DNA of 64,000 nucleotides from Ilyobacter_A sp963675185 (lineage in GTDB: Bacteria > Fusobacteriota > Fusobacteriia > Fusobacteriales > Fusobacteriaceae): positions 806,001-870,000 of the forward strand of contig CAXXOH010000003.1 of NCBI GenBank assembly GCA_963675185.2, in the 5' to 3' direction. Shown piece after piece: positions 1 through 8,489 of the stretch. Every line of letters begins with the position of its first letter. Position 1 is the first letter of the stretch. The translations under genes and the position numbers were made by a program. The notes under the pieces are model-generated. The model was not told where the DNA came from. It made no database searches and saw nothing but the letters and a program-made list of their open reading frames with translations.

Positions 1-423
1 GCAGAGATAGCTGACGTGGACTACAAAAAATACGGTATGGATATGCTTATAGCCGGTACATCGCTTGGGGATAAGACACCTATGGAAATTATCACCCTAG
101 ACATGAAAGAGTTTAAAATGGGGGAGCTTCTGGTATCTGTTGCCCAGGTAAACACAGTTGACGTTCAGGGGCTTTTAAGCAAGAAATCTGAACTCATGGG
201 GGTTATGACCGAGAGGATGTCTGAAAATTCCTACAGCGCTTCCCTGCTGCTAATAACAGATATAATAAACAACGGGTCCATGGTTATATCGATAGGGGAA
301 AATGCAGATATAGTGGAGAAAGCTTTTAGGGTTAAATTAGAAGATAATATGGCTTGGCTTGAAAATGTTGTCTCTAGAAAAAAACAAGTGGTGCCATTTT
401 TAATGACCGCAAGTCAGATGTAA
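1..423 (+). CDS. ppaC: Manganese-dependent inorganic pyrophosphatase (family II), C-terminal part
   Basis: Hydrolyses pyrophosphate to phosphate in the cytoplasm, pulling biosynthetic reactions forward. Only the last 140 residues lie in the window; the frame is open from base 1, so the gene starts upstream. What is visible is the DHHA2 domain: a stretch ending LLLITDIINNGS, then VEKAF, and near the C-terminus the SRKKQVVP motif, which binds pyrophosphate in family II enzymes. The N-terminal DHH domain, with the metal ligands, is outside the window, so I cannot tell whether regulatory CBS/DRTGG domains are present. The gene ends directly before a strong hairpin shared with the convergent nrdG gene. 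The family is confident; the full architecture is unknown. Confidence 0.85.
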   Translation, partial: AEIADVDYKKYGMDMLIAGTSLGDKTPMEIITLDMKEFKMGELLVSVAQVNTVDVQGLLSKKSELMGVMTERMSENSYSASLLLITDIINNGSMVISIGENADIVEKAFRVKLEDNMAWLENVVSRKKQVVPFLMTASQM

Positions 424-428
424 ATAAA

Positions 429-463
429 AAAGATGTTAGCCGATTGGCTAACATCTTTTTTTA
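429..463. terminator. Bidirectional terminator between ppaC and nrdG
   Basis: A 13-bp perfect stem (AAAGATGTTAGCC pairing with GGCTAACATCTTT) around a GATT loop, with A-runs on the left and T-runs on the right, so it can end transcription from both convergent genes. Its right edge overlaps the nrdG stop codon. Confidence 0.9.
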
Positions 464-976
464 ATATCTCGTTACAATTTTTTTATTTTCTAAGTACTCC
501 CTTACCTTTACTATCCTCTGGTTTTTCGATCCCCTATAGTAGAGTTCCGGGTCGTACAGCTCTTTATAAAATTTCCCGTCCACCAAGACGTCTATGTATT
601 CCAAGCATTCCCACATAGCCGAGTAGAGTTCGTCCTTTTGCCTGTTTTCATCTATTTCTTCTATGGTAAACCCCGTATAGCACCATATATTTTTCCCTGT
701 TCCCAGCTTCAACTCTTTCAAAACTGGCAAAAGCTCTATTGCAGAAAACATAGGGTCCCCGCCGCTTAGAGTTATCCCGTCTAGCATAGGATTATCATTT
801 ATCTCTTCTATGATTTTTCCAATCCCCTCTTTGGTCACCTCTACCCCGTTTTCAAAATCCCAGGAATGCTTATTATGACAGTCAGCACACCCGTGCAGGC
901 AGCCAGAAAAATATATAGAATACCTGAATCCCGGACCGTCTGCAGTTGTTTCTCTATATATCTCTAGTATCCTCAT
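461..976 (-). CDS. nrdG: Anaerobic ribonucleotide reductase activating protein (radical SAM)
   Basis: Uses a [4Fe-4S] cluster and S-adenosylmethionine to make the glycyl radical on NrdD. At 171 residues it has normal length for the family. The cluster motif Cx3Cx2C is at C26-C30-C33 (GCLHGCADC), followed by HNKHSW, which is typical of NrdG; the SAM-binding glycine motif TLSGGDP follows at about residue 70. The ATG start at 976 has only a weak ribosome site (AAAGG about nine bases upstream). It lies 361 bases downstream of nrdD on the same strand, and that gap holds a dispersed repeat, so co-transcription with nrdD is possible but not shown. Confidence 0.93.
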   Translation of the reverse strand: MRILEIYRETTADGPGFRYSIYFSGCLHGCADCHNKHSWDFENGVEVTKEGIGKIIEEINDNPMLDGITLSGGDPMFSAIELLPVLKELKLGTGKNIWCYTGFTIEEIDENRQKDELYSAMWECLEYIDVLVDGKFYKELYDPELYYRGSKNQRIVKVREYLENKKIVTRY

Positions 977-1018
977 ATCCTATACCTTTCAAGTGCTTTT
1001 TTTATTTCATAATTTTTT

Positions 1019-1258
1019 TGATCACAGAGTTTTACAGAGCTGGCAAACATGAAGCGCGCAGAGAAATTCTTTTACAATTAAAGATATTTTTTGTCACGAA
1101 TTTTCACGGATCACAAGAATTTATTAAAATCTCTAAGCCATGCTTTATTTTCGTCTCTTTATTTATTTTTTCTCTGTGAAACTCTTTATTTTCCTCTGTG
1201 TCACTCTGTGACCAAAATATATTTTATTAGTGCCAATTAGTGCGATTCGTGACTAAAA
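1019..1258. repeat. Dispersed repeat copy 1 (degenerate MITE-like element) between nrdD and nrdG
   Basis: Explains the 361-base gap between nrdG and nrdD. Carries in order CACAGAG/ACAGAG units, TCACGAAT/CACGGAT units, then CTCTGTG units and ATTCGTGACT, the same order and spacer sequence as the copy at 35288-35574 and the reverse complement of the copy at 6782-7079. The terminal inverted repeats seen in the other two are not recognisable here, so this is probably the oldest copy. Confidence 0.75.
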
Positions 1259-1337
1259 AAATGCTTTTCTATTTCTATTACCTTAAACCAACTCAATACT
1301 TATGCTAAAAAATACACATAAAATGCCAGCTTTTAGC

Positions 1338-3710
1338 CTACACCGAGTGTTTCACCCTGTCTCTTTCTTCAGCTTGCTTGTATGAATTCCAGTTTTCCAG
1401 ACCACCCACAAGATATCCGGTTATCCTCCTGGTTCTGCTTATGTTGTCATCACTACATTTAGGGCAGACTTCGTGTATTATCCCCATGTATCCACAGCTT
1501 CTACACCTGTCCACAGGGTGGTTTATAGATCCGTACCCTACTCCCTGCCTGGACATCTCCCTTACTATTTTCATTACAGCTACAAGGTTTTTCTTGGCTT
1601 CGGAGTCAAGCTCTATGTAAGTTATGTGCCCACCAAGTGTTAGATTGTGATAAGGGGCCTCCTTCTTTATTTTCTCAAAAGAGTTCACCTTATAGTGCAC
1701 AGGTATGTGGTTAGAGTTGGTATAGTACTCCCTGTCTGTTACCCCTTCTATGACACCGAATCTTTTTCTGTCTATCATAGTGAAACGCCCGCTTAGCCCT
1801 TCTGCAGGAGTACCTAAAACCGCATAATTAAGTCTGTATTTCTCTTTATAGCTGCTTGAAATTCTGTTCATTATTTTCACAGTGTTGAGCCCTATTTCTT
1901 GTGCTCTGTCGCTTTCGCCGTGGTGCTCCCCTATAAGCATTTTCAAGGCTTCTGCAAGTCCTATGAATCCTATTCCTAGGGTCCCCTGCTTTAATATATC
2001 CTCCAGTCTGTCACCTAAGCCGAGCTCCTTTCCGCCCTTCCAAATATTGTTTGTAAGCATGAAAGGGAACTGCTTTACTATGGCGGTTCTTTGGAAAAGA
2101 TATCTCTCGTACAGCTGCTCGGCGACAAGTTCCGCTGTCTCTTCTACACTTGAGTAGAACTTATCCACTGCGTAGCTTTCCCTGTCCTCTGTACTCTGGA
2201 ACCTCTCCTCGGCCTCTTTTTTAGCCAGTATCGCCAATCTAGGAAGGTTCATCGAAGTAAACGACAGGTTCCCCCTACCTATGCTGCTTTTTTCGCCGTT
2301 TAAGTTGTCGAATACCCTGGTTCTACAACCCATGGTGGCCACTTCGTACTTCCACCTCTCAGGATCGCTTGGGTCCCACTTCTCGTGTTTATTGAACTCA
2401 GCATCCATGAATAGAAAATTCGGGAAGAGCCTCTTAGAGGTCACTTCGCAAGATCTTACAAACAGGTCGAAGTTAGGCGCCTCATACTCCAGTTTACCAT
2501 TCACAGCGTCTTCTATGTTTTCAATAGCTTTCTCAAAATCACTATCGCTATATGTTATTCCCTCTTTTACTTTAAGTATCTGTATAGGGAAAATAGGGGT
2601 TTCCCCTTCCCCTAGGCCTCTTTCTGTCGCATCCAGTATCCCCTTGACCACAAGCTTTCCTTCAGGCGAACTGTCCGTCCCGTAATTTACCGAACTAAAT
2701 ACCACCTGGTTCCCACCTCTGGAATGCTGGGTGTTTAGGTTGTGCACAAAGCCTTCCATTGCCTGGTAGGTTTCCTTTTTGGTGTCCTCATGTGCCATTT
2801 TAGCGGCTTTTGTCACTATTTTCCTACTCAGCTCGGCTTCACCTACCCTGTCAGCTACAAAGCCGCTCAATAGCTCTAACTCCTCATGGCAGGTTTCTAT
2901 TGAGTGTACATTTTCATCTATATATTTTTTTACAACAGCACTGTCGAGCTCTTTGTCCATTGCAAAATCTATGCTCCTAACTATGGACTTTGCCAGGTAT
3001 TTCCTGTAAGACTTCAATACCCCCGGTGCCAGAAAAAAGTCCAGTGCAGGTACTGCCTGGCCACCGTGCATCTCATTTTGGTTGGTCTGAAAAATTATAG
3101 CCGCAAGCTCGGCGTAAGTCGATATAGACTGCGGCTCTCTCATATGCCCGTTTCTGGTGTCAAATCCGTTTTCAAATATCTCTTCTAAGTCGTACTGCAC
3201 ACAGGTAAGCGTCTTACTTGGCATGTAGTCCAAGTCATGTATATGTATCAGCCCCTCTTTGTGTGCCCTTGAAAACTCCTCCTTTAGCAGGAACTTGTGT
3301 GTGTAGTCCTTTGCGACCTCACTGGCAAACTTCATCATCTGACCAGCAGGGGTGTTGCCGTTCATATTGGCGTTTTCATTCTTTATATCATTATCCTCTA
3401 TGTTAACTATCTCGTTGTACGTTCTAACGAGTTTAGATTTTTTCTCCCTCTCTATAGTTCTTTTTTCCCTATATAATATGTATTTTTTGGCAACCTCAGG
3501 GTACGACTTCATAAGGTACTTTTCCACCATATTTTGTATTTCTTCCACATGGATTTTTTCCCCATCCAGCTTCTCTATGTTTTCAGCTATCTCTTTTTTA
3601 AATTCAGCCGGCACCTTTACACTCGTCACATTCTCCGCAAGAGTTATGGCATTTATTATCCTCTCGACATTGAATTCAACTTGCTTACCATCTCTTTTTA
3701 CTACCCTCAT
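1338..3710 (-). CDS. nrdD: Anaerobic (class III) ribonucleoside-triphosphate reductase
   Basis: Reduces ribonucleoside triphosphates to deoxynucleotides without oxygen, using a glycyl radical made by NrdG. The 790-residue chain begins with an ATP-cone allosteric domain (MRVVKRDGKQVEFNVERI), followed by the catalytic barrel. Near the end is a four-cysteine zinc site at C736, C739, C749 and C752, followed by RRITGY, in which G765 is the expected radical glycine. The ATG start has AAGGAGA seven bases upstream. A terminator separates it from dut upstream, so it probably has its own promoter in the short gap 3711-3755, although I see no strong consensus there. Nothing is missing compared with the family. 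Confidence 0.96.
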   Translation of the reverse strand: MRVVKRDGKQVEFNVERIINAITLAENVTSVKVPAEFKKEIAENIEKLDGEKIHVEEIQNMVEKYLMKSYPEVAKKYILYREKRTIEREKKSKLVRTYNEIVNIEDNDIKNENANMNGNTPAGQMMKFASEVAKDYTHKFLLKEEFSRAHKEGLIHIHDLDYMPSKTLTCVQYDLEEIFENGFDTRNGHMREPQSISTYAELAAIIFQTNQNEMHGGQAVPALDFFLAPGVLKSYRKYLAKSIVRSIDFAMDKELDSAVVKKYIDENVHSIETCHEELELLSGFVADRVGEAELSRKIVTKAAKMAHEDTKKETYQAMEGFVHNLNTQHSRGGNQVVFSSVNYGTDSSPEGKLVVKGILDATERGLGEGETPIFPIQILKVKEGITYSDSDFEKAIENIEDAVNGKLEYEAPNFDLFVRSCEVTSKRLFPNFLFMDAEFNKHEKWDPSDPERWKYEVATMGCRTRVFDNLNGEKSSIGRGNLSFTSMNLPRLAILAKKEAEERFQSTEDRESYAVDKFYSSVEETAELVAEQLYERYLFQRTAIVKQFPFMLTNNIWKGGKELGLGDRLEDILKQGTLGIGFIGLAEALKMLIGEHHGESDRAQEIGLNTVKIMNRISSSYKEKYRLNYAVLGTPAEGLSGRFTMIDRKRFGVIEGVTDREYYTNSNHIPVHYKVNSFEKIKKEAPYHNLTLGGHITYIELDSEAKKNLVAVMKIVREMSRQGVGYGSINHPVDRCRSCGYMGIIHEVCPKCSDDNISRTRRITGYLVGGLENWNSYKQAEERDRVKHSV

Positions 3711-3750
3711 CTGTTCTCCTTCTCTATACTTTATTATATATTCTCCCCAT

Positions 3751-3775
3751 AAAAAAGAGTGGCGTTTACCACTCT
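3751..3775 (-). terminator. Terminator after dut
   Basis: Read on the minus strand: AGAGTGG, a six-base loop, CCACTCT, then a run of six T. It overlaps the dut stop codon and separates dut from nrdD. Confidence 0.85.
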
Positions 3776-4214
3776 ACTTCCCAGTATGGCCAAAGCCACC
3801 GGAGTTTCTTTCAGTTTCATTCAATTCTTTCACTTCCACTAGCTCCGCCTGGGCCACCTTGTTCACAACCAACTGGGCTATTCTCTCTCCAGGGCTCACT
3901 GTGTACTCCACGTTGCTTAGATTCACCAGTATTACCCCTATGTCCCCTCTGTAGTCGCTGTCAACCGTACCGGGCGTATTCAGTACAGTGAGCCCGTGCT
4001 TTAGTGCAAGACCGCTCCTAGGCCTTACCTGCACCTCATATCCCTCCGGTATCTCCATCCTTATACCGCTTGGTATAAGTTTTCTTTCAAGCGGTTTAAG
4101 GGTCACGCCATCTTCTATGTGCGCCCTTATATCCATTCCGGCAGATCCGCTTGTCATATATTTAGGGAGTTCAACTCCATTTTCTATTACAACTTTTACT
4201 TTTACTTTATCCAT
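3774..4214 (-). CDS. dut: dUTP diphosphatase
   Basis: Hydrolyses dUTP to dUMP and pyrophosphate, keeping uracil out of DNA and supplying dUMP for thymidylate synthesis. All five motifs of the trimeric family are present in order: GSAGMDIRA, PRSGLALKHG, the GTVDSDYRGDIGV stretch with the catalytic Asp/Tyr, RIAQLVV, and the C-terminal lid NSGGFGHTGK. Length (146 residues) is standard. It follows nrdJ by 16 bases with AGGAGGA before its ATG, so nrdJ and dut form a two-gene nucleotide operon ended by the terminator at the dut stop codon. Confidence 0.96.
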   Translation of the reverse strand: MDKVKVKVVIENGVELPKYMTSGSAGMDIRAHIEDGVTLKPLERKLIPSGIRMEIPEGYEVQVRPRSGLALKHGLTVLNTPGTVDSDYRGDIGVILVNLSNVEYTVSPGERIAQLVVNKVAQAELVEVKELNETERNSGGFGHTGK

Positions 4215-4230
4215 TATTTCTCTATTCCTC

Positions 4231-6498
4231 CTAGTCGCATTTCGAGTAACCGCAGCTTCTGCAAGAGTAGCAGCCTCCGGAGATTTCTAGCTCCTCGCCG
4301 CACTCCGGGCAGATCACTTTGTTTTGTTGCCTTGCTTCTTCCACAAGTTTGAACCTTTCAGCTCTTACATAGTCGTTTAGACCCTTATCTACTTCAAACT
4401 CTCTTAAGGCATATAGTATAGAAGATGCGCAAGTGGTACCCTTAGACACGTTTTCACCCCTGCCCCTAGACATGGCGAAAGAGTTGCATGCACTTATACC
4501 CTCAATGGCTTTTTCAAGCATGAATATGTTCCCTCCGAGCCTCAGCATACCTGACATATAGATAGCAGTGGACTGGATGTTTTTCTCACATCCGCCTTGA
4601 CCGCTTCTAATAGCGTATATGTCCTGTATCCTTTTCTCTTCGTCAGAGTATCCTATCATAAGTTTTAATTTTCCACAACCTATTCTAAGCGCCTTAGGGT
4701 AGTATACCGTATCGTCTGCTATCGGTTTTAACTCTCCCCTGTTTAGCTCAATCTGCTCCTCAGGCGCATCGTCTAGTGTAAGTATTCCTTCCCTAGCACA
4801 ACCTGACCTGTATACAGTGAGGCCCTTCAATCCGTTTTTCCAGGCTTCCATGTACACTTTTTCCACCTCTTCCACGGTGGTCTCATTAACCAGGTTTACA
4901 GTAGAAGATATACTCGCATCTATCCTTTTCTGCCATATACCCTGCATTTTGACTCTCTCAATAGGGTCTAAATTTTGCGCAGTTACAAAAAAGTCCGGCA
5001 ACTCATCTTCACTCTCTATTCCGTGTTTTTCCATGTAGTTCTTAGCTATAGGCACATACACCTTGTAATAGACATCCTCCCCGTGCAGGCTCTCAGTTTT
5101 CCTAGTATAAGAAAATGCAAAGTTGGGCTCTATCCCGGTTGACATTTGAAGCATGGTTCCTATGCTTCCAGTGGGAGCTATGGTAAGCAGTTGAGAGTTT
5201 CTAAGCCCATATTCCTCTACGGCCTTTATAGTCTCTTCGCTTGCATTTTCCCTCAAGAAAGGTGAGCTCAATACCTTGTCTTTTTTAAATTTAGGATACG
5301 CCCCCTTTTCCTTTGCAAGCATACAACTCTCTAATATAGCTGTATCTATTATGGTCTTGGACACCTCATTACAAAATTCAAGCGATTCCTGGGAACCGTA
5401 TCTTATACCCAAGTGTATCAGCATATCCCCCACGCCTAGTATGCCAAGCCCGATCTGCCTCCAGTCCTTCACAGATTCCTGCTGCTCGTTTAGAGGGTGT
5501 AGAGGCAGGCCTTCATCCAATACGTCGTTTAAAGCTTTTACAGCGTTCTTCACAGCTTCTCTCAGCTTTTCAAAGTCGAATACTCCGTTTCTTACAAAGC
5601 TAGGTAGTATTAGGCTGCCTAAAAGGCAACTCCCGCCTGCTGGAAGAGGCTCTTCTGCACACGGGTTTACCCCATCATATTCGAACTCATGATCCTCGCT
5701 GAGCAGGTTCCAGTTTGATATGTTATCCCAAAAAAGCACCCCTGGCTCTGCGTAGTTCCAGTTTTGATATGCGAGCTCTTTAAAAAGCTCCTTAGGATTT
5801 ACCTCGTTTTCTATAGTCTCACCCGTATCCCTTACTATAAACTGGGTCTTGTAGTTTTTGTTATCCTCCACTGCCCTCATAAATTTATCGTTAACCCTTA
5901 CGGAAATATTTGCTTTTTTTATTTTATTTAGGTCGGATTTTACCTTTATGAACTCACTTACGTCCGGGTGGTTGATGTCCATGGAGAGCATAAGCGCCCC
6001 TCTTCTACCATTCTGACCTATTATGTCAGTAGTAAGGTTATACAGGTCCATAAACGAAACTGCTCCGGTCGTTGCCCTGGCAGCATTCTTCACCTGCGCC
6101 CCCTTAGGCCTAAGGTTTGATATATCTACCCCGCATCCCCCGCCATAGGAAAATGTTCTGGCAAGTTTTTTCGCAGTATCAAATATAGACTCTAAGTTGT
6201 CTTCAGGTTTTTTTATAACATAACAGTTGGAATAAGTTATCTTTCTACCCTCTATATTATTCAGGCCCCTGTTGGCGAGTATCCTCCCTCCGAATATGAA
6301 CTCCTTATTCACTATCATGTTCTTTAGGGTATCGTCCCCTGCAGACACCCTGTCTAGCCACTCCTCAAAAGTTTCGCCGTCGTTTTGGTACTTATTTTCC
6401 CATATATCGTACCCCAATTTATTATCTTTTCCCAACCAGTCCTGTAAAATCAAACTCTTCACCCCACTATATATAGTCATTTTCCAAAGCAACAACAC
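4231..6498 (-). CDS. nrdJ: Adenosylcobalamin-dependent (class II) ribonucleotide reductase
   Basis: Reduces ribonucleotides using a radical from adenosylcobalamin, independent of oxygen. Visible are the redox cysteine region SNCYVIK, the GGGCGVDISNLRP segment, the radical site NPCAEEPLPAGGSCLLGS, the loop TIAPTGSIGTMLQMSTGIEP, and a C-terminal cysteine-rich tail (CPECG and CYSCRSCG) that may re-reduce the active site. At 755 residues it is of normal length. The start is uncertain: GTG at 6498 has GGGAG thirteen bases upstream; ATG at 6480 and a TTG at 6453 (GGGGTGA just upstream) are alternatives. A strong promoter lies at 6535-6563 and two NrdR-like boxes cover the start region. It is followed closely by dut. 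Confidence 0.93.
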   Translation of the reverse strand: MLLLWKMTIYSGVKSLILQDWLGKDNKLGYDIWENKYQNDGETFEEWLDRVSAGDDTLKNMIVNKEFIFGGRILANRGLNNIEGRKITYSNCYVIKKPEDNLESIFDTAKKLARTFSYGGGCGVDISNLRPKGAQVKNAARATTGAVSFMDLYNLTTDIIGQNGRRGALMLSMDINHPDVSEFIKVKSDLNKIKKANISVRVNDKFMRAVEDNKNYKTQFIVRDTGETIENEVNPKELFKELAYQNWNYAEPGVLFWDNISNWNLLSEDHEFEYDGVNPCAEEPLPAGGSCLLGSLILPSFVRNGVFDFEKLREAVKNAVKALNDVLDEGLPLHPLNEQQESVKDWRQIGLGILGVGDMLIHLGIRYGSQESLEFCNEVSKTIIDTAILESCMLAKEKGAYPKFKKDKVLSSPFLRENASEETIKAVEEYGLRNSQLLTIAPTGSIGTMLQMSTGIEPNFAFSYTRKTESLHGEDVYYKVYVPIAKNYMEKHGIESEDELPDFFVTAQNLDPIERVKMQGIWQKRIDASISSTVNLVNETTVEEVEKVYMEAWKNGLKGLTVYRSGCAREGILTLDDAPEEQIELNRGELKPIADDTVYYPKALRIGCGKLKLMIGYSDEEKRIQDIYAIRSGQGGCEKNIQSTAIYMSGMLRLGGNIFMLEKAIEGISACNSFAMSRGRGENVSKGTTCASSILYALREFEVDKGLNDYVRAERFKLVEEARQQNKVICPECGEELEISGGCYSCRSCGYSKCD

Positions 6499-6510
6499 AT
6501 TATGTTGTGC
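6464..6510 (-). promoter_or_regulatory. Candidate tandem NrdR boxes at the nrdJ start
   Basis: Two 16-base windows, 6464-6479 (core CTATATATAG) and 6495-6510 (core CATTATGTTG), each match about 13 of 16 positions of the known NrdR box pattern (acaCwAtATaTwGtgt). Their starts are 31 bases apart, close to three helical turns, as expected for cooperative NrdR binding. They lie just downstream of the inferred transcription start, suiting repression when dNTP/ATP levels are adequate. NrdR itself is not in the window. The first box overlaps the ATG at 6480, which bears on the start choice. Confidence 0.5.
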
Positions 6511-6534
6511 TCTCCCTCATTAATAACAATATAA

Positions 6535-6563
6535 ATTATATCCCATTTTTACCTTTTTGTAAA
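6535..6563 (-). promoter_or_regulatory. nrdJ-dut promoter
   Basis: On the minus strand TTTACA, a 17-base spacer, then TATAAT (perfect -10). The inferred transcription start is near 6528, giving a short leader that contains GAGGGAG. Confidence 0.8.
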
Positions 6564-6670
6564 AGAAAATATTTCTTCATTTACGGGTGCAGCCTATTTT
6601 TTATGGCCTAAAGCTAAGTATTGTTTCTATATATCTAATAAATTGAAAATATATATTTTTATGTTTATCT

Positions 6671-6700
6671 TAACAAAAAAAGGCTTATGAAAAAGCCTCG
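6671..6700 (-). terminator. Terminator-like hairpin upstream of nrdJ promoter
   Basis: On the minus strand AGGCTT, six-base loop, AAGCCT and a run of T. No gene lies directly before it; it could stop read-through from the outer-membrane protein gene and from the repeat element, insulating the nrdJ promoter. Confidence 0.6.
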
Positions 6701-6781
6701 ACAATTATTAGCAAAAATTTATACCTTATATAATTAATTATGATTTTCATATGTTTAACATTTTAAATGCTAAATTCTGAG

Positions 6782-7079
6782 TAAATTATTGAATTTATCT
6801 AAGGTCGATAATGAAAAACACTTTTTTAGTCACGAATCCCACGAATGGACACGAATAAAAATAAAATGATATTTTGGTCACAGAGTGACACAGAGGAAAA
6901 TAAAGAGTTTCACAGAGAAGTGAAATTAATAGGGCTATATAAAGAAAGCGTTGCTCAAAGATTTTATTCGATTCGTGTGATCCGTGAAGATTCGTGACTA
7001 AAATTATTTTTATTTTAGGTTGTTTTCTCTGTGAAACTCTGTGGCTGAAAAAGTTTTTATAGATAAATTCAATAATTTA
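6782..7079. repeat. Dispersed MITE-like repeat, copy 2 (298 bp)
   Basis: Bounded by perfect 20-base terminal inverted repeats (TAAATTATTGAATTTATCTA at 6782-6801 and its reverse complement at 7060-7079). Inside are CACGAAT units (6829-6855), CACAGAG units (6877-6918), then ATTCGTG units (6966-6998) and CTCTGTG units (7024-7045), i.e. two inverted repeat families in interleaved order. No reading frame. The reverse complement matches the copies near 1.0-1.3 kb and 35.3-35.6 kb. It fills most of the gap between the outer-membrane protein gene and the nrdJ promoter. Confidence 0.85.
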
Positions 7080-7156
7080 TTGATAATCTTTAGGTAGAGC
7101 TTTTCAGCTATTGTATCCACACCTATTCATTATCAGAGTAAATATTTCCGTGCATA

Positions 7157-7182
7157 AAAAAAGGGCCGGTTTTACCGGCCCG
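7157..7182 (-). terminator. Terminator of the outer-membrane protein gene
   Basis: GC-rich stem GGGCCGG / CCGGCCC with a TAAAA loop and seven T on the minus strand. Confidence 0.92.
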
Positions 7183-7196
7183 GTTGTTAACCCTTA

Positions 7197-8045
7197 TTAT
7201 TTTGAGTAAGAGAATCCAAGGTAAACTTTTCCGTCTCCGTCTTTTTTCGAATAAGTATTATCAATAGCTCCATCTGATTTAAGGCTTACTGCTTCATAAA
7301 CTGCACCAGTGAAGAAGCTAGTTTCTTCGTTGATTGCGTAAGTGTATTTTATTTGAGGCGCTAGGTAAAGTTCTGCAGTTTTTGTATCTCCAGACTCAAA
7401 CTGAGGAGCTTCGTAACCAAGCTCTGTGTTGAACGTGAATCCCATACCAAGGTCGTAGTTGTAGTTTAGGTAAGCGTTTAATTCTGTGTTAGTTTCATCG
7501 TCACCTGAAGCATCTGGAGCGAAGCTATTTAAGTATTCAAGTGATGCGCTGAAAGGCCCAAACCCTTTTCCAAGGTATAAGTTTGCTTCGTAGTTGTCTT
7601 TGTCTTCAGTTACTCCGCCTACTAACTCTAAACTTGTAGATACTCCTGCTAAGTCAGTTGAAGTTACGTATACTAATTTAGTAGTATCGCTGTCTTCTCC
7701 GTCTTCTCCTTCTGAAGCTATGTCTGACACTTCATATTTTAATGAAACCTCGTTTGAGAAAACTTTTCCCATCATTTCTGTTGACGGCAGTCTGTAAGAT
7801 AACCCTAGTTCATTGTCGAAAGACTCTTTGTCAGATAACTCCTCAAAGTATTTGTCGATGTCGAATGTGAAAGTTAGGTTGTCTCCTAATGCCATGTAAC
7901 CTGATACTACTTCCCACTCGATTTCGTGAGCGTCATTTCCTGCGTCGTTTTTGAAGTTAACTTGTGTTGTTGCTGAGTAGTCTGCTGCGCTTGCTACTGC
8001 TCCAACAAGTAATAATCCTGCTACTAAAGTTGCTAATTTTTTCAT
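7197..8045 (-). CDS. Outer-membrane beta-barrel protein, function unknown
   Basis: The ATG at 8045 is chosen because GGGAGAGGTGGA lies just before it and a clean signal peptide follows: KK, a hydrophobic core LATLVAGLLLVGAV, then ASA with probable cleavage before ADYS. The mature part (about 263 residues) is rich in alternating polar/hydrophobic segments and Gly/Tyr/Phe, such as YMALGDNLTFTFDID, SLKYEVSD, NLYLGKGFGPFSASLEYLN and VYLGFSYSK, as expected for a transmembrane beta barrel. It ends in Lys rather than the common terminal Phe. It is single-gene, with its own terminator. I cannot assign a substrate; the porin-like class is an inference from composition and length. Confidence 0.75.
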   Translation of the reverse strand: MKKLATLVAGLLLVGAVASAADYSATTQVNFKNDAGNDAHEIEWEVVSGYMALGDNLTFTFDIDKYFEELSDKESFDNELGLSYRLPSTEMMGKVFSNEVSLKYEVSDIASEGEDGEDSDTTKLVYVTSTDLAGVSTSLELVGGVTEDKDNYEANLYLGKGFGPFSASLEYLNSFAPDASGDDETNTELNAYLNYNYDLGMGFTFNTELGYEAPQFESGDTKTAELYLAPQIKYTYAINEETSFFTGAVYEAVSLKSDGAIDNTYSKKDGDGKVYLGFSYSK

Positions 8046-8427
8046 TAAAAATCCACCTCTCCCTGTTTTTTTAAGTATACTCAATTAAAAGTTTTCATAA
8101 CTCTCCCTAGGAAATGAAAAACTATGCAGGTTAGAAAATAACCACCCTATAAACGGTCACTTCCTCCTCTACACCTACATAATATCACTTCAAGACAAGT
8201 TTAGCCCATAAACAACCGTAAACATAATTTATATTTTCAATCTACATATATATTTCATGAATAGGTTTTATCTGCTGGTACATTTTGGACCAGGCTTTGG
8301 GCAAAAATCCTATTTTTTTGATACTATCCCAAAATCACAGTTTGTCAAAAAGTTTAAACTTTAATTTTTTTTCATATTATATTTATTTTTTTTTAACTTT
8401 ATTTGGGGTTGTATTTTTAAAAATAAA

Positions 8428-8456
8428 TTCTAATAATTCGTTTTTTATGATATAAT
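8428..8456 (+). promoter_or_regulatory. Probable promoter of the YgiQ-type gene
   Basis: TATAAT at 8451-8456, 34 bases before the chosen ATG; the -35 (TTCTAA) is weak. The rest of the divergent 8046-8489 gap is AT-rich; a TATACT at about 8071-8076 could be the -10 of the outer-membrane protein gene. I see nothing else in it. Confidence 0.5.
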
Positions 8457-8489
8457 GTGTGGTAAATCTGTTTATATAAGGTGGTTTTT

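Noticed and set aside
946..1179. Open frame on the plus strand through repeat copy 1
   Set aside because: It runs through the dispersed repeat, has no ribosome site and is not conserved in the other copies.
1378..3954. Several open frames on the plus strand across nrdD and dut
   Set aside because: They lie antisense to strongly conserved genes and have no motifs; they follow from codon bias of the real strand.
6499..6780. Cobalamin riboswitch expected before a B12-dependent enzyme
   Set aside because: The promoter is only about 30 bases before the start region, leaving no room for a riboswitch; no B12 box is seen.
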